DNA from: Darksidea phi | Taxonomy: Eukaryota > Ascomycota > Dothideomycetes > Pleosporales > Lentitheciaceae | DNA length: 64,000 nt | Reading direction: 5' to 3' | Assembly (NCBI GenBank): GCA_030770425.1 | Contig: JASJFT010000001.1 | Coordinates: 682,001-746,000 of the forward strand | Part shown: positions 1 to 10,293 of the stretch, one piece after another | Position numbering within the stretch: the first letter of the stretch is position 1 | Layout: each line of letters opens with the position of its first letter | The notes under the pieces: model-generated | What the model was told of the DNA's origin: nothing | Database searches by the model: none | The model's input: the letters and a program-made list of their open reading frames with translations, nothing else | Position numbers and translations under genes: made by a program

Positions 1-184
1 GTTTAGAACCTTATTTCATACATTCAATATTTGGCTCGGTTTATGTAACCTCTTGCTTCAGCCGGGGCACTGACGAGCTCGATCGGCCATTAGCCCATTT
101 CACAGACACTGATGCAGCATCGATTTACACAGCCTCGTGATAGCGACTCTTCTGAGCCACGCACCTGTTTCTATTCTGCGGGCA

Positions 185-735
185 TCACTTGTACAGCTTG
201 CGAACAAGCTCTGCCACAAACTCAAGGTGCTGGTCTTTGACGGCAGAAAAGAAAATTGATTGCGCGCGCGATGACATGCAGTCGCAACTCTTCATCTGTC
301 TGGAAACAATCCATAAGCGTACCTAAAATGGCGCTTCTGGCTTCTACGCCCTGACGCGAAGACGTATAGCATACATAAAGCGTCGTTATCAGCATTGAAT
401 AGCGCGAGGATGGTGTCTGAGGTGTTGAGACCAGTATCGGGACCCGTTATCTTGTCATCGTCGTCTTAATCGTCGGGATGGCCCTTGTCGATGCCGTTGG
501 GTTTATCCTTTTTGTATATGGGCATTTTCTTTAGCGATAGATCTTGATAAGGCATGAGAACTCCCGGCTCATCTTCAGTCATGTCGAAAATCCGGTCTAC
601 ATATTCCTTTCAACACTCCGTCAAAGCTGCTGAGCAGAACTTCTGGCGTTTGGCAAGTAGCGCAGCCGGTACGACATATTCTTCTGTATCGGCACTGGCA
701 CCCACTCGCACCTGTACCAGCGTTGTGAAATTCAT
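185..735 (-). pseudogene. BTB/POZ-domain protein relic
   Basis: Read on the minus strand from an ATG at 735, the first 41 codons resemble the start of a fungal BTB/POZ domain: a VRVG-like strand, a 'VVPAALLAKRQKF' segment where the family has its 'fx-vhkalL..rS.fF' motif, then 'ALTEC'. A TGA follows at 610-612 where the family usually has Trp or Phe before 'KE'. The same frame then continues with 'KEYVDRIFDMTEDEP', which fits the BTB beta-strand and 'L.edeP..f..y' motif. Further down the similarity jumps frame: 'VEARSAILGTLMDCF' and 'VAELVRKLYK' read in different frames before a stop at 185-187. So the locus carries at least one nonsense change and two frameshifts. The family call is by eye and moderately sure. 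That it is broken is clear if the call is right. Confidence 0.5.
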
Positions 736-1688
736 TCAATTAGCATTGCGAAGAAGGATAACCGTCGCGATGCTTGGTCAGATTTACTCAAGCAGGTAGG
801 ATAGATGCATAGGCTCTTTCATGTCGTCGCACACGGAGATTGATTTGTGAAGTTGAACCGCGATATCGGCGCGTCTGGAGACCTAACAAGCTTCATGGCT
901 ACAAGCAAATACGGCATTGCGTACTAAAATCATATGGTGATAGTGACAGCTCGTGGCTCCATGCATTTAGTCATACACATCACCTCCCCAACTCTCCTGG
1001 TTCAGTCTGGAAGGGCGCCCCAGAACAAAATTCACCACAGATATGGAACAGCTTCCATTATCTCTCAACATTAAGGGTTAGAATGATTGGTTCAATAGCA
1101 AGTTTTATAACGTGAATGGAGTATTAAACCGAATGATTCGTATGATTTTGAAAGCTTAATTTCTTAATCAAGCACAAAGATCAACGAAACTGTCCTCTAT
1201 GTTACCCTGTTAGAATAAAAGCTGTAGTAGAATTTCTTTCTTCTCCGAGAAAAAGCTGCTTTGCGCAACTATACTATTGTAGGGGGTGTACCCTATACGA
1301 AGCTGTAACTATCTGAAAACCAACACTGAGATATTAACCTGTACATGACACGAGTGGAACGCTTGACGTCGGCCACAACCGGTCGCACAGACGCCGCGCA
1401 CGCGGCGATGAAACAGTGTAGTAGATTAAATTACTCTAGATCTAGATACTAACAAAGCCATTAAGGCACAGCAGCTGTTGGCCCATCAGAATTCTGATGC
1501 TCTCATTTGTCAGCACGTCAGAAAATTATCTGCGGCACTGCGGCACTACGGCACAGTAGCATCTCGTGCCAATAATCCTTGTGATCATTTGCGAATAGAT
1601 TATCCTAAGATAGATATAAAACCAATACTTAGCTACAAGTTTTCCCAGACCTAGTCCTGTCAGTAGGAAACCGAGCGGATATCCAGTT
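736..1688. other. intergenic, no gene seen
   Basis: Partly AT-rich sequence between the BTB-like relic and the hydrolase gene. Open frames are short and show no recognisable motif or splice-linked continuation. It presumably holds the promoter and 5' UTR of the plus-strand hydrolase that starts at 1689. Confidence 0.4.
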
Positions 1689-2816
1689 ATGGCGCTCCCA
1701 ACGATGGCTCTGCCTAAATCGCCGCCACCACTCAACATCCCCCCGTCGAACCACACAGTCAAAGTGTCGATAATCGATAATACCACGATGATAGACATAC
1801 CAATAGGCATGGTGGTCAAACCGGCGGTCCTCCGCGGCTTCGCACGGTGCAACTTGCCATCGTACAGCTTCCTGATCGAGCACCAATCGGGACGAAAGCT
1901 ACTCTACGACCTAGGCGTACGCAAGGACTGGGAAAACCAGGGCCCATGCGCGGTGAAGCAAGTCAAGGATGCCGAATGCGATATTCACGTGGACAACGAT
2001 GTGTACGACATCCTGGTGGAGAACGGCCACAATCCGAAGGCCGTAGAAGCCATTCTCTGGAGCCGTAAGCTCGCTCCCTGCGGCGCGTCATATTCAATTG
2101 CTAACCTTTTAGACTATCATTCGGATCACACGGGCAATCCTGGACGGTTTCCAGACTCTACAGCATTAGTTGTCGGGCCAGGCTTCAAACAACGATTTCC
2201 GCCTGCATGGCCTACAGTGGAGGACTCTTTAGTAAACGAAGACAGTTGGGAAGGGCGGGAGCTGAGGGAATTGAAGTTTCTGACAGATCTCAAGATTGGG
2301 CGGTTCAGAGCTTTGGATTGGTTTGGCGATGGCAGCTTCTACGTACTAGACACACCGGGGCATCTCTTAGGTCATGTTTCCGCGTTGGCGAGAACGACGC
2401 CGGATACTTTCATTCTTATGAGTGGAGATGCAGCGCATCACCCAGGCGAGATCCGACCGACTGAGTTCGTCCCCCTTCCGGCGAGCGTGACGTTAGAAGG
2501 TTTAAAGCCGGACTCTGGCTTTCCTATACCATGTCCGGGAGAACTATTGGTGCAGCAGATACACCCGAGGAAGAGCGCAACTAAGCCGTTTTACGAAGCT
2601 GCAGATGGCTTCCACGAGGACCTTCCTGTTGCCGAGCAGTCTATCGAAGGGTTGACGGAATTTGATGCGCATGAAAACATCTTCGTGGTGCTCACGCACG
2701 ATGCATCGTTGCGGAAAGTTGTCGACTTCTATCCGCAAGATGCGAATGAGTGGAAGCAGAAGCTTTGGCGCGAAAAAGGAAGGTGGAGATTTCTCACAGA
2801 CTTTACCCAGATTTAA
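1689..2816 (+). CDS. metallo-beta-lactamase-fold hydrolase (lactonase-like)
   Basis: Two exons, 1689-2064 and 2113-2816, give 359 aa. The 48-nt intron (GTAAGC...TTTTAG) has no stop and a length divisible by three, so the frame also reads through it unspliced. Splicing creates the codon for the first metal-binding His: HYHSDH at residues 126-131 is the HxHxDH motif of the superfamily. The other ligands follow in order: His in 'GHLLGHV', Asp in 'MSGDAAHH' and His near the end in 'VVLTHD'. The complete ligand set predicts a di-metal hydrolase. The overall shape resembles fungal proteins annotated as N-acyl homoserine lactonase-like or general MBL-fold hydrolases, but the substrate cannot be told. 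No signal peptide is evident, so it is probably cytosolic. The first ATG is used; a second Met lies five codons on. It converges with the downstream minus-strand gene. Confidence 0.85.
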   Translation: MALPTMALPKSPPPLNIPPSNHTVKVSIIDNTTMIDIPIGMVVKPAVLRGFARCNLPSYSFLIEHQSGRKLLYDLGVRKDWENQGPCAVKQVKDAECDIHVDNDVYDILVENGHNPKAVEAILWSRKLAPCGASYSIANLLDYHSDHTGNPGRFPDSTALVVGPGFKQRFPPAWPTVEDSLVNEDSWEGRELRELKFLTDLKIGRFRALDWFGDGSFYVLDTPGHLLGHVSALARTTPDTFILMSGDAAHHPGEIRPTEFVPLPASVTLEGLKPDSGFPIPCPGELLVQQIHPRKSATKPFYEAADGFHEDLPVAEQSIEGLTEFDAHENIFVVLTHDASLRKVVDFYPQDANEWKQKLWREKGRWRFLTDFTQI

Positions 2817-3076
2817 GGATGCTGAAAGACAGGTGATGTCAAGAGGAGATGAGCAACGTGGAGGCGACTTATGCGGGGCTTAGTTAAGGGCTTTTTGATG
2901 CAGATGATATAAGTTCGGGCGGAGCGGTCTCCAATAACTCGCAAAGACCATTGAGGAGCAATAGAAATGCGCAAAGGATACATGTATCAGGAAATCATGC
3001 ATTATTTCGCCTGATAGGCAGACAGAGTTGCCGCTGCACATATCAAAAGTGCTTTGGCCGCGCAATCCTTTCTAGC

Positions 3077-4378
3077 TCATAGAACCTCCCAGCGCTCAGC
3101 ATCTCCGTCCTTCCCACCATCAGTCGCAGCAGGGCTCAAGGCGGCATCGATCCACTCATCATCATCATTATCATCATCCTCTTCAACCTCTTGTGCCTCT
3201 TCCCTCGCCTTCACCTTCGCCTTAGTCTGAGATTTTGACAAGACTTTCTGTACCTTCGACGCTCTTTGAACCCCAACTCCCTTCCGCGCTACCAGCCTTG
3301 CATGCATTGGTACAACAATTTCGCGCTCGTATTCCACCGTGTCTTCCTCCGCTTGGACTTCTTCCCACATTGTATCCACGTGCTCATTTCGAATGGGTTT
3401 CCGCGGCCGACTAATGCTCTCCCGCTCCTTTTGATCTGCGACCCTGTCCCTTCTTCTTTTATACCTGTCCTCCAGCACTCCTTTCACATCTTCCGTGGCG
3501 GCGCTGTCTTCGTGGGGCACATTAGTACTCTTACGTTCTATTGCCAGCTCAAAGCTCTGCGTATCTTTGCAATCTACCACACGGCCATCCACAGGATCCA
3601 GAGCCAAGCATATCAACGCCCCTTCTTTCTTAAAAATGCTTTGGAGCATTCCCACCGTGTCCTTTAGCCTTTGATCCCAAAGATTCAAGCACAGTGTCTT
3701 GAAAGACGGCAAGTGCTGCTCTAAATATGTCGCCAGATTGGCATACGCCTGCCCAGCGTCTTTCGCACTACCATCCTCCTCGTAGTTTTGTGCAATGAGT
3801 GAAAGAGTTGTGACGTGTGATCGTGCCAATGGAGTCAACCGAGACAGAAACGTCTGCGTCGCATACGCTTGATACCGTCCCCTGGGACACGGCCCGCTCA
3901 AAAAGAGGAAGTTGCGCCTTCGGTACAATATCGGCACCGTCTCTTCATACACCGTCTTGCATGTGCTCAATATGTTTCCATGCGGCCGTTGATCCAACTC
4001 CCATCTCGTAGCCGGTCTCAGGAAGTTGATCTGCGCGCTCCGCATATACCCGGCGCTCAACACCCACAGATCCTCTCTCCCGCTTTTGAACTTGACTTCC
4101 GGACCGTAGCATTTGTATCGCGTGTATATGTGATATTCTGTTGAACAGTCAAATGTGCGTGGATGTTGCCGAGGACATCGGCAAAGATCGATTTGGTGGT
4201 GACCCGCGAAGGTCGAGTTGCTTGGATTTTCTAGCCAGTCCCAGGAAAGGGTATAATTGACTGTGGTTATGTTTTCGTCCGGATCAGGAGCGAGGAGGTA
4301 GGTATAAATCCTCTGGCGGAGCGATGGGGGGAGCCCGAGGAAGAACGATGAACGCCGAGGGGTAGATGTAGTTGCCAT
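3077..4378 (-). CDS. 2EXR/F-box-like fungal protein
   Basis: Single-exon gene of 433 aa. The open frame extends 64 codons upstream, but I place the start at the ATG at 4378 because the conserved part begins just after it: 'FFLGLPPSLRQRIYTYLL', the short F-box-like signature ('LPxELRxxIYxxLL') of the large 2EXR/DUF7730 group of ascomycete proteins. A middle region with 'ILSTCKTVYEETVPILY' matches the usual second motif of this group ('l..cr.vy.Ea.piLY'). The C-terminal third is charged and low in complexity, with Lys/Arg/Glu-rich stretches and an acidic DDDNDDDE run just before the end. These proteins are thought to act as substrate adaptors or have no known role; no function can be given here. 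Convergent with the MBL-fold hydrolase; the 3' ends are about 260 bp apart. Confidence 0.75.
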   Translation of the reverse strand: MATTSTPRRSSFFLGLPPSLRQRIYTYLLAPDPDENITTVNYTLSWDWLENPSNSTFAGHHQIDLCRCPRQHPRTFDCSTEYHIYTRYKCYGPEVKFKSGREDLWVLSAGYMRSAQINFLRPATRWELDQRPHGNILSTCKTVYEETVPILYRRRNFLFLSGPCPRGRYQAYATQTFLSRLTPLARSHVTTLSLIAQNYEEDGSAKDAGQAYANLATYLEQHLPSFKTLCLNLWDQRLKDTVGMLQSIFKKEGALICLALDPVDGRVVDCKDTQSFELAIERKSTNVPHEDSAATEDVKGVLEDRYKRRRDRVADQKERESISRPRKPIRNEHVDTMWEEVQAEEDTVEYEREIVVPMHARLVARKGVGVQRASKVQKVLSKSQTKAKVKAREEAQEVEEDDDNDDDEWIDAALSPAATDGGKDGDAERWEVL

Positions 4379-5202
4379 CGGCGCTCGCTGTTGGGTTGAA
4401 GACCCGGCGGACGGATGGAACTGTAACTGAACAGATGTAGGAGAGGCTGAAGGAGGCACAAATATGGGTAGTCGGGTATGAATACGGTGCCAAGGGTGAT
4501 ATGGAAATACGATCCGCAATATGATTGTGGACGATGGCAAATATAACAAGCCACAGGACCGGTGTGGCAAAGAAGAGTAGATATGCGGACGGCGGGAAAG
4601 ACTCGCTAAAAAAAACAGACGTCGGATGGCATATCAAGATAAAGTCGGTGAAAGATCCAGCATCCAAGCCTGAAGCAATACAACCACCTTACTGACAAAG
4701 CTATAATAAGCGCGTCTGCATTTGCGCACCCTTCGCCCACCGCTTCTCAAAACGCCCACTATGACTCGCTAGTTGGAGATATTGATGATTGCCTGGCGCC
4801 TATATTTAGTGCCAGACTGCGTTGTGCCGAGATGCGGGTAAGATGACAACGCGGATTCTCGCGTGAGGTTTGGGTTGGGTTTCTCGGAATTAGCGGTATT
4901 GCGCCACGATTCGTGGCAGTCGTGGCGGTGCGCCACATAATGACTGTTGATTGGCAGATCGTCTTGGCTGTAAATTAAGATGCTTGGGATAATAGGGTTA
5001 GAGCATCGATTGTTAGACGTTTCCACCAACGCCCCCCAAAAAGGGTAGAATAAGCCTCGTCTTCAACACGAGAAAACGGTCCGAAACGGTTAAGTATATA
5101 TAGCAAACAATCAATGAGGCTACTGGGGCTAAACACGTATCATTCTGTTCTCAGATATGTATTCTCACTTCCACCTTCCCCGGAATGACACGAACACGTC
5201 AG
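4379..5202. other. intergenic: promoter of the 2EXR gene and 3' flank of the HNH gene
   Basis: About 820 bp between two minus-strand genes. The open frame above 4378 has no domain and is probably 5' UTR of the 2EXR gene. I see no conserved coding signal or repeat in the rest. Confidence 0.4.
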
Positions 5203-6080
5203 CTACCGACTCTTCCACCTAACACCCCCAACCCACTTACACCAACTCTCCACTTCATCCCTTTTCTCGCCGTCCACACCGCCATTCCTAACGAATTCCA
5301 TAGTATAGAACCCCTTCGCCAGTTCCTCATTACTAGCCATCCTATGCACAAAAGAGTGACAAGCGCGACACAACCAGGCAACACTGTTTAGCACATCCTC
5401 GGTATGCCATCCACGCTTGAGCACTCGATCGTGCGTGGATTTGGGGATGAGGTGGTGGTAGGTCAACGGGATCCAGGATCGCTGACAGAGTTCACACTCA
5501 GTGGTTCGCGTTGTAGACCATATTGGGGGCGGAGCTGTCGCCGCAGAGGCATATGATGTGAAGACCGGTGTGAAGAAATTGTACCGATCTGTTGCGTCAG
5601 ACTGGGAAGGCAACAGGCCGTAGCTTTCAAGGGAGTCGATAGCCATAGGCGGGATCGTATTGATTAGCGAAGTCGAGATGGAAGCTGAGATTGGAGCGGA
5701 GTAGCGATCCTGAAGCGTTGAAGAGTCGCGGAACTTGATGTAGCTGAGCGTCCTCAGGTCGGTGGGCAAAGATGGGAAGATGACGCTCGAGAGGTACTAT
5801 ATTCTGGTAAGTCTGACATCTTATATAACCTCGATCGAGATCATACATCAATAAACTCCCCCAAATCCTCAGCAGCACTGTCAACCCCCTCTCCTCCCAA
5901 CTCCTCTACTTTGTTTTCTATCTCTCCCTTCTTTCCAACACTGCCCCTTCCCCTCCTGATCTTCTTCTTTTTCTTGGCCTTTTGCACCGGCGCCACCAAT
6001 GCTCTCAGCACCGGCTCACTCAAAAAATCTCTAAAAGTCTCATAGTTGCTCTGCTCTTCTTCCGGTATGCGCTCAGCCAT
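5203..6080 (-). CDS. fungal HNH-domain protein
   Basis: Two exons, 6080-5847 and 5796-5203, joined across a 50-nt intron (GTATGA...ATATAG), give 275 aa. The upstream exon alone would stop two codons after the donor site, so the splice is required. The N-terminal part is charged, with a KKKKK basic stretch that could be a nuclear localisation signal. The C-terminal half carries an HNH-type zinc module: CELC (about 179-182), 'YHHLIPKS' with the double His (192-193) and 'LCRACHSFVH' (221-229). This Cys2...HH...CxxC-H layout is that of small fungal HNH proteins of unknown substrate. It could be a nuclease or only a zinc-structured protein; sequence alone does not decide. It lies head-to-tail with the PDAP1 homologue upstream on the same strand. 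Confidence 0.8.
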
Positions 6081-6668
6081 TACGTCATAGACTGCACAGT
6101 TTAATGTAGAGGGTTTGTCTTGATTGTTGTAGTGTTGGGTTCTTTTCGAAATTGTATTTTGGACAGGTTCGTGTTGGGCATGGATGCATGCATATCTCTA
6201 TTTATATGCCAAAAGTTTGCCGACGATGGGGTCGTGAAGTTTGGTAGTAGCGAGATGTGATTGGTCGAGCCCAAGGGCGCGCAACAAAAGGGCTGTGGCG
6301 GTAACGAACACGAGACAGCCAACTGCTTCGTACGGGTTTGAACGTATAAGAGGCAAGTTTTGTAATTGACGAGTATCGAAGTCGTCGAGACGACTCACGA
6401 TCGCATAGGGCGTGCACAACGAGCACATAGGAGGGCGGAAATACGAGAACGAAACACGAGCACTTAATACGAATAAGGGTGAATATATTGTGCGAGAACG
6501 GAATTGTATTCTCTACACATGCCCAGGCAGCTACGAGAGCAACTCTAACCACCGCCTTCTGGTGCAAATACCTCGTAAAATCATGAACCTGTCGTCCTTC
6601 GCAAGCTATGCAAGAAGCAAGCACCATCACATATACAACCGACCCCCAGAACCAAGTAGAAGCTCGAA
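6081..6668. other. intergenic between two minus-strand genes
   Basis: About 590 bp holding the 3' flank of the PDAP1 homologue and the promoter/5' UTR of the HNH gene. Minus-strand open frames here are unsupported by motifs. Confidence 0.4.
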
Positions 6669-7463
6669 CTAAGCCTTCTTCTTCCCGCCGCGTCCGCCAC
6701 GCTTAGAGCCCATAGCAGCAGCCCGCCTCTTTTCCTCGCGTTCGAGTTGCTCCGCCTTCGCTTTCTCATGCTCCGCCCGCTCCTCAGCTTCGGCCTTCTT
6801 GCGCGCAGCCTCGGCCTCACGCCTCTCTTTCACAAGAGCTAGCCGTTCGAGATCGGCACGTGCTTGGTCGGTCTTGCCCTCGGCATGCATCTTCTCATAC
6901 CGCTCTTTGGCCTGCTGGGCCTGGAAAGTCTCACGTTCACGTCGGCTCAGCTGACTGACATCTTGCTTGCCCTTTCCCTTGTCCTTGGTATCGGTCTCCA
7001 CAGACTTCGGTGCCTTCGCTGCCTGGTTGCGTGCTTTTGCCGTATGGTTGGGATTTGCGGGCATGTCCTCATCGTCCTCTTCCTCGGAGTCGGATGAGGG
7101 GAGGTCGCCGGGCTCAGCGACCTTTTGATTCTGCTTCGCTATCGCGGCTTGCTTGCGGGCTTTGGCGGCGGCGCGGCGCTGCTCACGGGTGAGCTCTTCT
7201 TTTTCCTCGCCCTCTTCGTCAGAATCCTCTTCTTCGGAGTCTTCTTCCTCAGAGGATTCATTCTCTTCCTTTTCCGGTTGTTCCTGTAGCCTTCAGTTAG
7301 CTTTGTATGAAATCCGCGCATGTGAAGGGATACATACACCCCACATGCCCACAACCTCGCCATCGGCGTTCAACGGTTGAAGATCCCTTGAAAAGTGCTT
7401 GCCGCCTCCACGCTTCGGCTTGCTAAACTTCCCACCGCGACCACGTCCTGCTCCTGAAGACAT
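6669..7463 (-). CDS. PDAP1/PP28 family (28-kDa heat- and acid-stable phosphoprotein-like)
   Basis: Exons 7463-7338 and 7283-6669, separated by a 54-nt intron (GTATGT...CTACAG, phase 0), encode 246 aa. The N-terminus is Gly/Lys-rich ('[21 protein letters not shown]'), as in the family. Then come an acidic Ser/Glu block that would suit casein kinase II and the PP28 domain. The domain core is '[27 protein letters not shown]', continuing as a long charged helix with alternating Lys/Glu/Arg/Ala to a GGRGGKKK tail. Human PDAP1 is a 181-aa phosphoprotein of the same plan. Its function is poorly known (PDGF-A binding and stress or translation links have been reported for animals). The fungal protein is longer mainly through the acidic block. 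Single-copy housekeeping gene by appearance. Confidence 0.85.
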
Positions 7464-9341
7464 ATTGAAAGTCTAAGTGTATATTTGTATGTTGAACAGG
7501 TGGGTTTGTGGGTTCAAGAACCTAGGCAGCGAGCGTGCAGTTGAGGGTTCAGGAGATGTTTCTCTTGGTCGAGAGGTTCGGGAGCGAGAGGTAAAGTCAC
7601 AGCCGGAGGGGCGCTTTGATTATCGCGTGCTCACGGCTGCGAGAGTGTATCGGTGTCTGTTTGGTGGTTGTCTTGAGGTTTGGGGGCAGGGTGCTTTATA
7701 TGGGCAGACCTGTCAAACGTTAGTGTCTTAACCACATGCCCACCCACAGTAGCCCATCCCACTCACCGAACTTCTCAATTCAATTTTCGCACGCCAACGC
7801 AGCAGTGTGACTCTTCTCGAGTGCGTCTACCTACGGAGGGACGACAACAAATTGCCCCGCATTCCCCACCACCCTTGCGCTATGCCGATTTCATACCAAG
7901 AGTCCATGCGCGGCTGACTAATGATCCTCGTCGCATTTTTTCATTTAACATCTGCAGCCGAGCCTCCTCTTCTTCTTCTTTATAAAACAAACTGAATCCA
8001 CCCCTTCATATTCACTCTGCTTTCTCCTGTCATTGAGGCTGCTGGAGGGGAAAATGGAGGGCAGAGCAATCTTTTCGTCCGCTTACCCCCTTCTCTTCTG
8101 TGGCTTTTGCCCGGTGGAGCGAAGGTAAATAATTGGATGGTACATTTCTAATTCTCAACGTCACATTTTTCATCTGCTATGAGGAAGTTTCGGTGATGAA
8201 GGTCTTTCGAGTTCGTCAACTAGATTTACTCTGTCTACTCATGTCACAGAAGGCTTCGGTTGAAGCTGTTCCGTCCACACGTTCACAAGAAGCGTCGGAC
8301 ACTGATGCGCGAACAGATGCTTTCACCATCTCATCAGCAGGAGTTCCTTAGTTCGTCCCATTACATGGCATACTTTCCCAAGCATGAAAGTTCCGTGCTT
8401 CATAATGAGGCTCCGCTCAAGTTAGTGGTGTGAACATAAAAAAACCCGCTTCTGTATCTCGGTCTAGCCTTCCCATTCGCCCAACCGTCTACGTTCTCAA
8501 CGCCCTTCAGCACATGTATATTACTCGGCTTTTCCAACCCGAGGGACATACCTAGTGTTGGGGATACGATGTTCCCCTGCCTCCATGATTCCTACTCTCC
8601 ATAATGCTTTCCGGCCCCTTCTCCTTCCATCACAGTCTCGCTGCTCGCTCATCCCTATCCAAGCCCGCCTCATCGTGATGGCAAGACTGCTAGAAAACGA
8701 TCCAAGAGATCCGGCAACATGTTCTCGCTGTTTTCTTGAGCAAGGCTAAGCAGCGGGCTCACCACATTTGACGCATCGCTCTTTCGCCTTAGACATTAAC
8801 GTTTCGGTGGGTTCCCACGTCCCCAGCCCCTGTAGGATATCAACAATACTTCCTCAACCGTGATAAGCAGCGTGACGGAACCACCAGACTAATGTATCAT
8901 GGCGTGCATCCGTCATCCCAATGTCCTTTTGCGGGACAAATCCCCCCAAAGCACCGTTCATTCGGCCATCACGCCCCGCGAAGCCAGCCGCCATCTCGAA
9001 GAAGCCCGACCCCAAGAGCAAAACTGCAAAAGAGGCCCTTACACTTCTACCTCTCCACGCCCAAACTGCAAGGCATCCACCTCCTTCCACACAACTTACC
9101 ACATATTCTCTTATAAATCTCTTCTTCCGCCTCTTTCCGTCCCCCATTTCGAAGCAGGAAGCTACAATAAATCCTCGTTACCACATTCCACAACGGTCAC
9201 CAGGCCAAACTCAGCAAAGTCCCTGCAGAAGGTTTTAATTCGAGCCCTCTCAGACTGGGACCGGCGCTGCCCGAAAATGTACACCGCGGCGTTTCGTGAT
9301 GGCAAGTCGGGGGACGAGTCAGCAGAGCTCATCGAGAGAAG

Positions 9342-9407
9342 TGTAAGTACCTGCCCGATTGTCTTGTACCAAAAGCCACGCTCTCTTGCAATTTCGACGA
9401 AGTTCTC
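9342..9407. repeat. copy 1 of a diverged direct repeat
   Basis: Aligns with 9875-9937 in the same orientation. Shared blocks include 'AGTACCTGC', 'GTCTT-TACCA', 'GCC-CGCT' and 'TTGC-A-TTCGACG' around scattered substitutions, with one 3-nt gap. Similarity may extend upstream to a shared 'GTCAGCA' near 9320 and 9850. On the minus strand copy 1 is open ('ENFVEIARERGFWYKTIGQ' followed by GTACTT), while copy 2 has stops in that frame. Confidence 0.5.
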
Positions 9408-9874
9408 ACCACAGCGTTCCATGCCTAGAGGTGGCGCCCAAAATCAGCAAAAGTTCATCGAGAAATCGTTGGTATCAGTTATCTTAGACTAAGGCCACGC
9501 TATCCGAAAGACTATGAAGCATCTGTACTACAGCATTGCATCCATGGGGATGGCGGTAACCCCAGTCGGAAAAGCTCACCCGGAAGGGGAGGGGGGGAGG
9601 AGTTGGTTGGTTCGGTACCTATTGTTGGAAGCTAGAAGCTGCGTTACTTTGCGATTTGTAATGGAGCCAGCGAGACTCGTCCACAGCTGGGGTGTGGACC
9701 CAGGCTACAAGGCCGCTGTAGAGTTGCCTACACCTATCCAAGGCTCCAGCCATCTGCCTGCTTGACGTTCTCGTACAAAACTCCATTGCGTATTCTCGCC
9801 ATCCTTTCTCCGCTCCAACTTCCTCCATCCAAACCTCTACTGCGTAAAGTCAGCAAAAAATTACTCTCGAGCGA

Positions 9875-9937
9875 TGTCAGTACCTGCGGTCTTATACCAG
9901 AGGCCGCGCTGTCTAGCGAATTGCGACGCGACTTCTC
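9875..9937. repeat. copy 2 of a diverged direct repeat
   Basis: Partner of 9342-9407, about 0.53 kb away in the same orientation. Divergence is high enough that the duplication is old. In the minus-strand reading frame open in copy 1, this copy has stop codons. Confidence 0.5.
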
Positions 9938-10293
9938 GTTAGTGCCATCAACATCACAAGCGTCACGCTCACTTTACAAAGGCTACAGCGTTGTAGATAT
10001 TCTTTCATTCGCAGTAGCACTACCGAGATGATGGAAATCCGTTCCATACGCCAGATTATCCGTCTTCCCCCGCCACTGCCCAAACCCAAGCCGTCTCACT
10101 CAGAAGAGCCAATCGGTCTGCCGAAGCCAGAAGATGACAGTGGGAAGAGAGAAGAAAAGCAAGAAGACAGCCCTGATCGCTTTTGATAGATGAGACTAGG
10201 GCAATGGATGCCGTAAACCCGATGACGACCCTTGACATGACCCCAAGATCAGTCATAAGTCGCCATCGCATCTATTGAAGGTATTTCCGTTAA

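Larger units (their letters stand above)
7464..10293. other. 2.8-kb intergenic region with a diverged duplicate pair
   Basis: Between the PDAP1 homologue and the 3' end of Argonaute. A TATA-like TTTATAAAA stretch sits near 7980 on the plus strand but leads to no convincing ORF. The longest plus-strand frame (8899-9492) and the minus-strand frame 9162-9422 show no recognised domain. The latter contains the duplicated segment described separately. No tRNA was found. Confidence 0.4.

Noticed and set aside
8899..9492. 197-aa plus-strand frame as a gene
   Set aside because: Ser/Pro/Arg composition without motifs, overlapping open frames on both strands, and one of the duplicate copies inside it. 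Looks non-coding.
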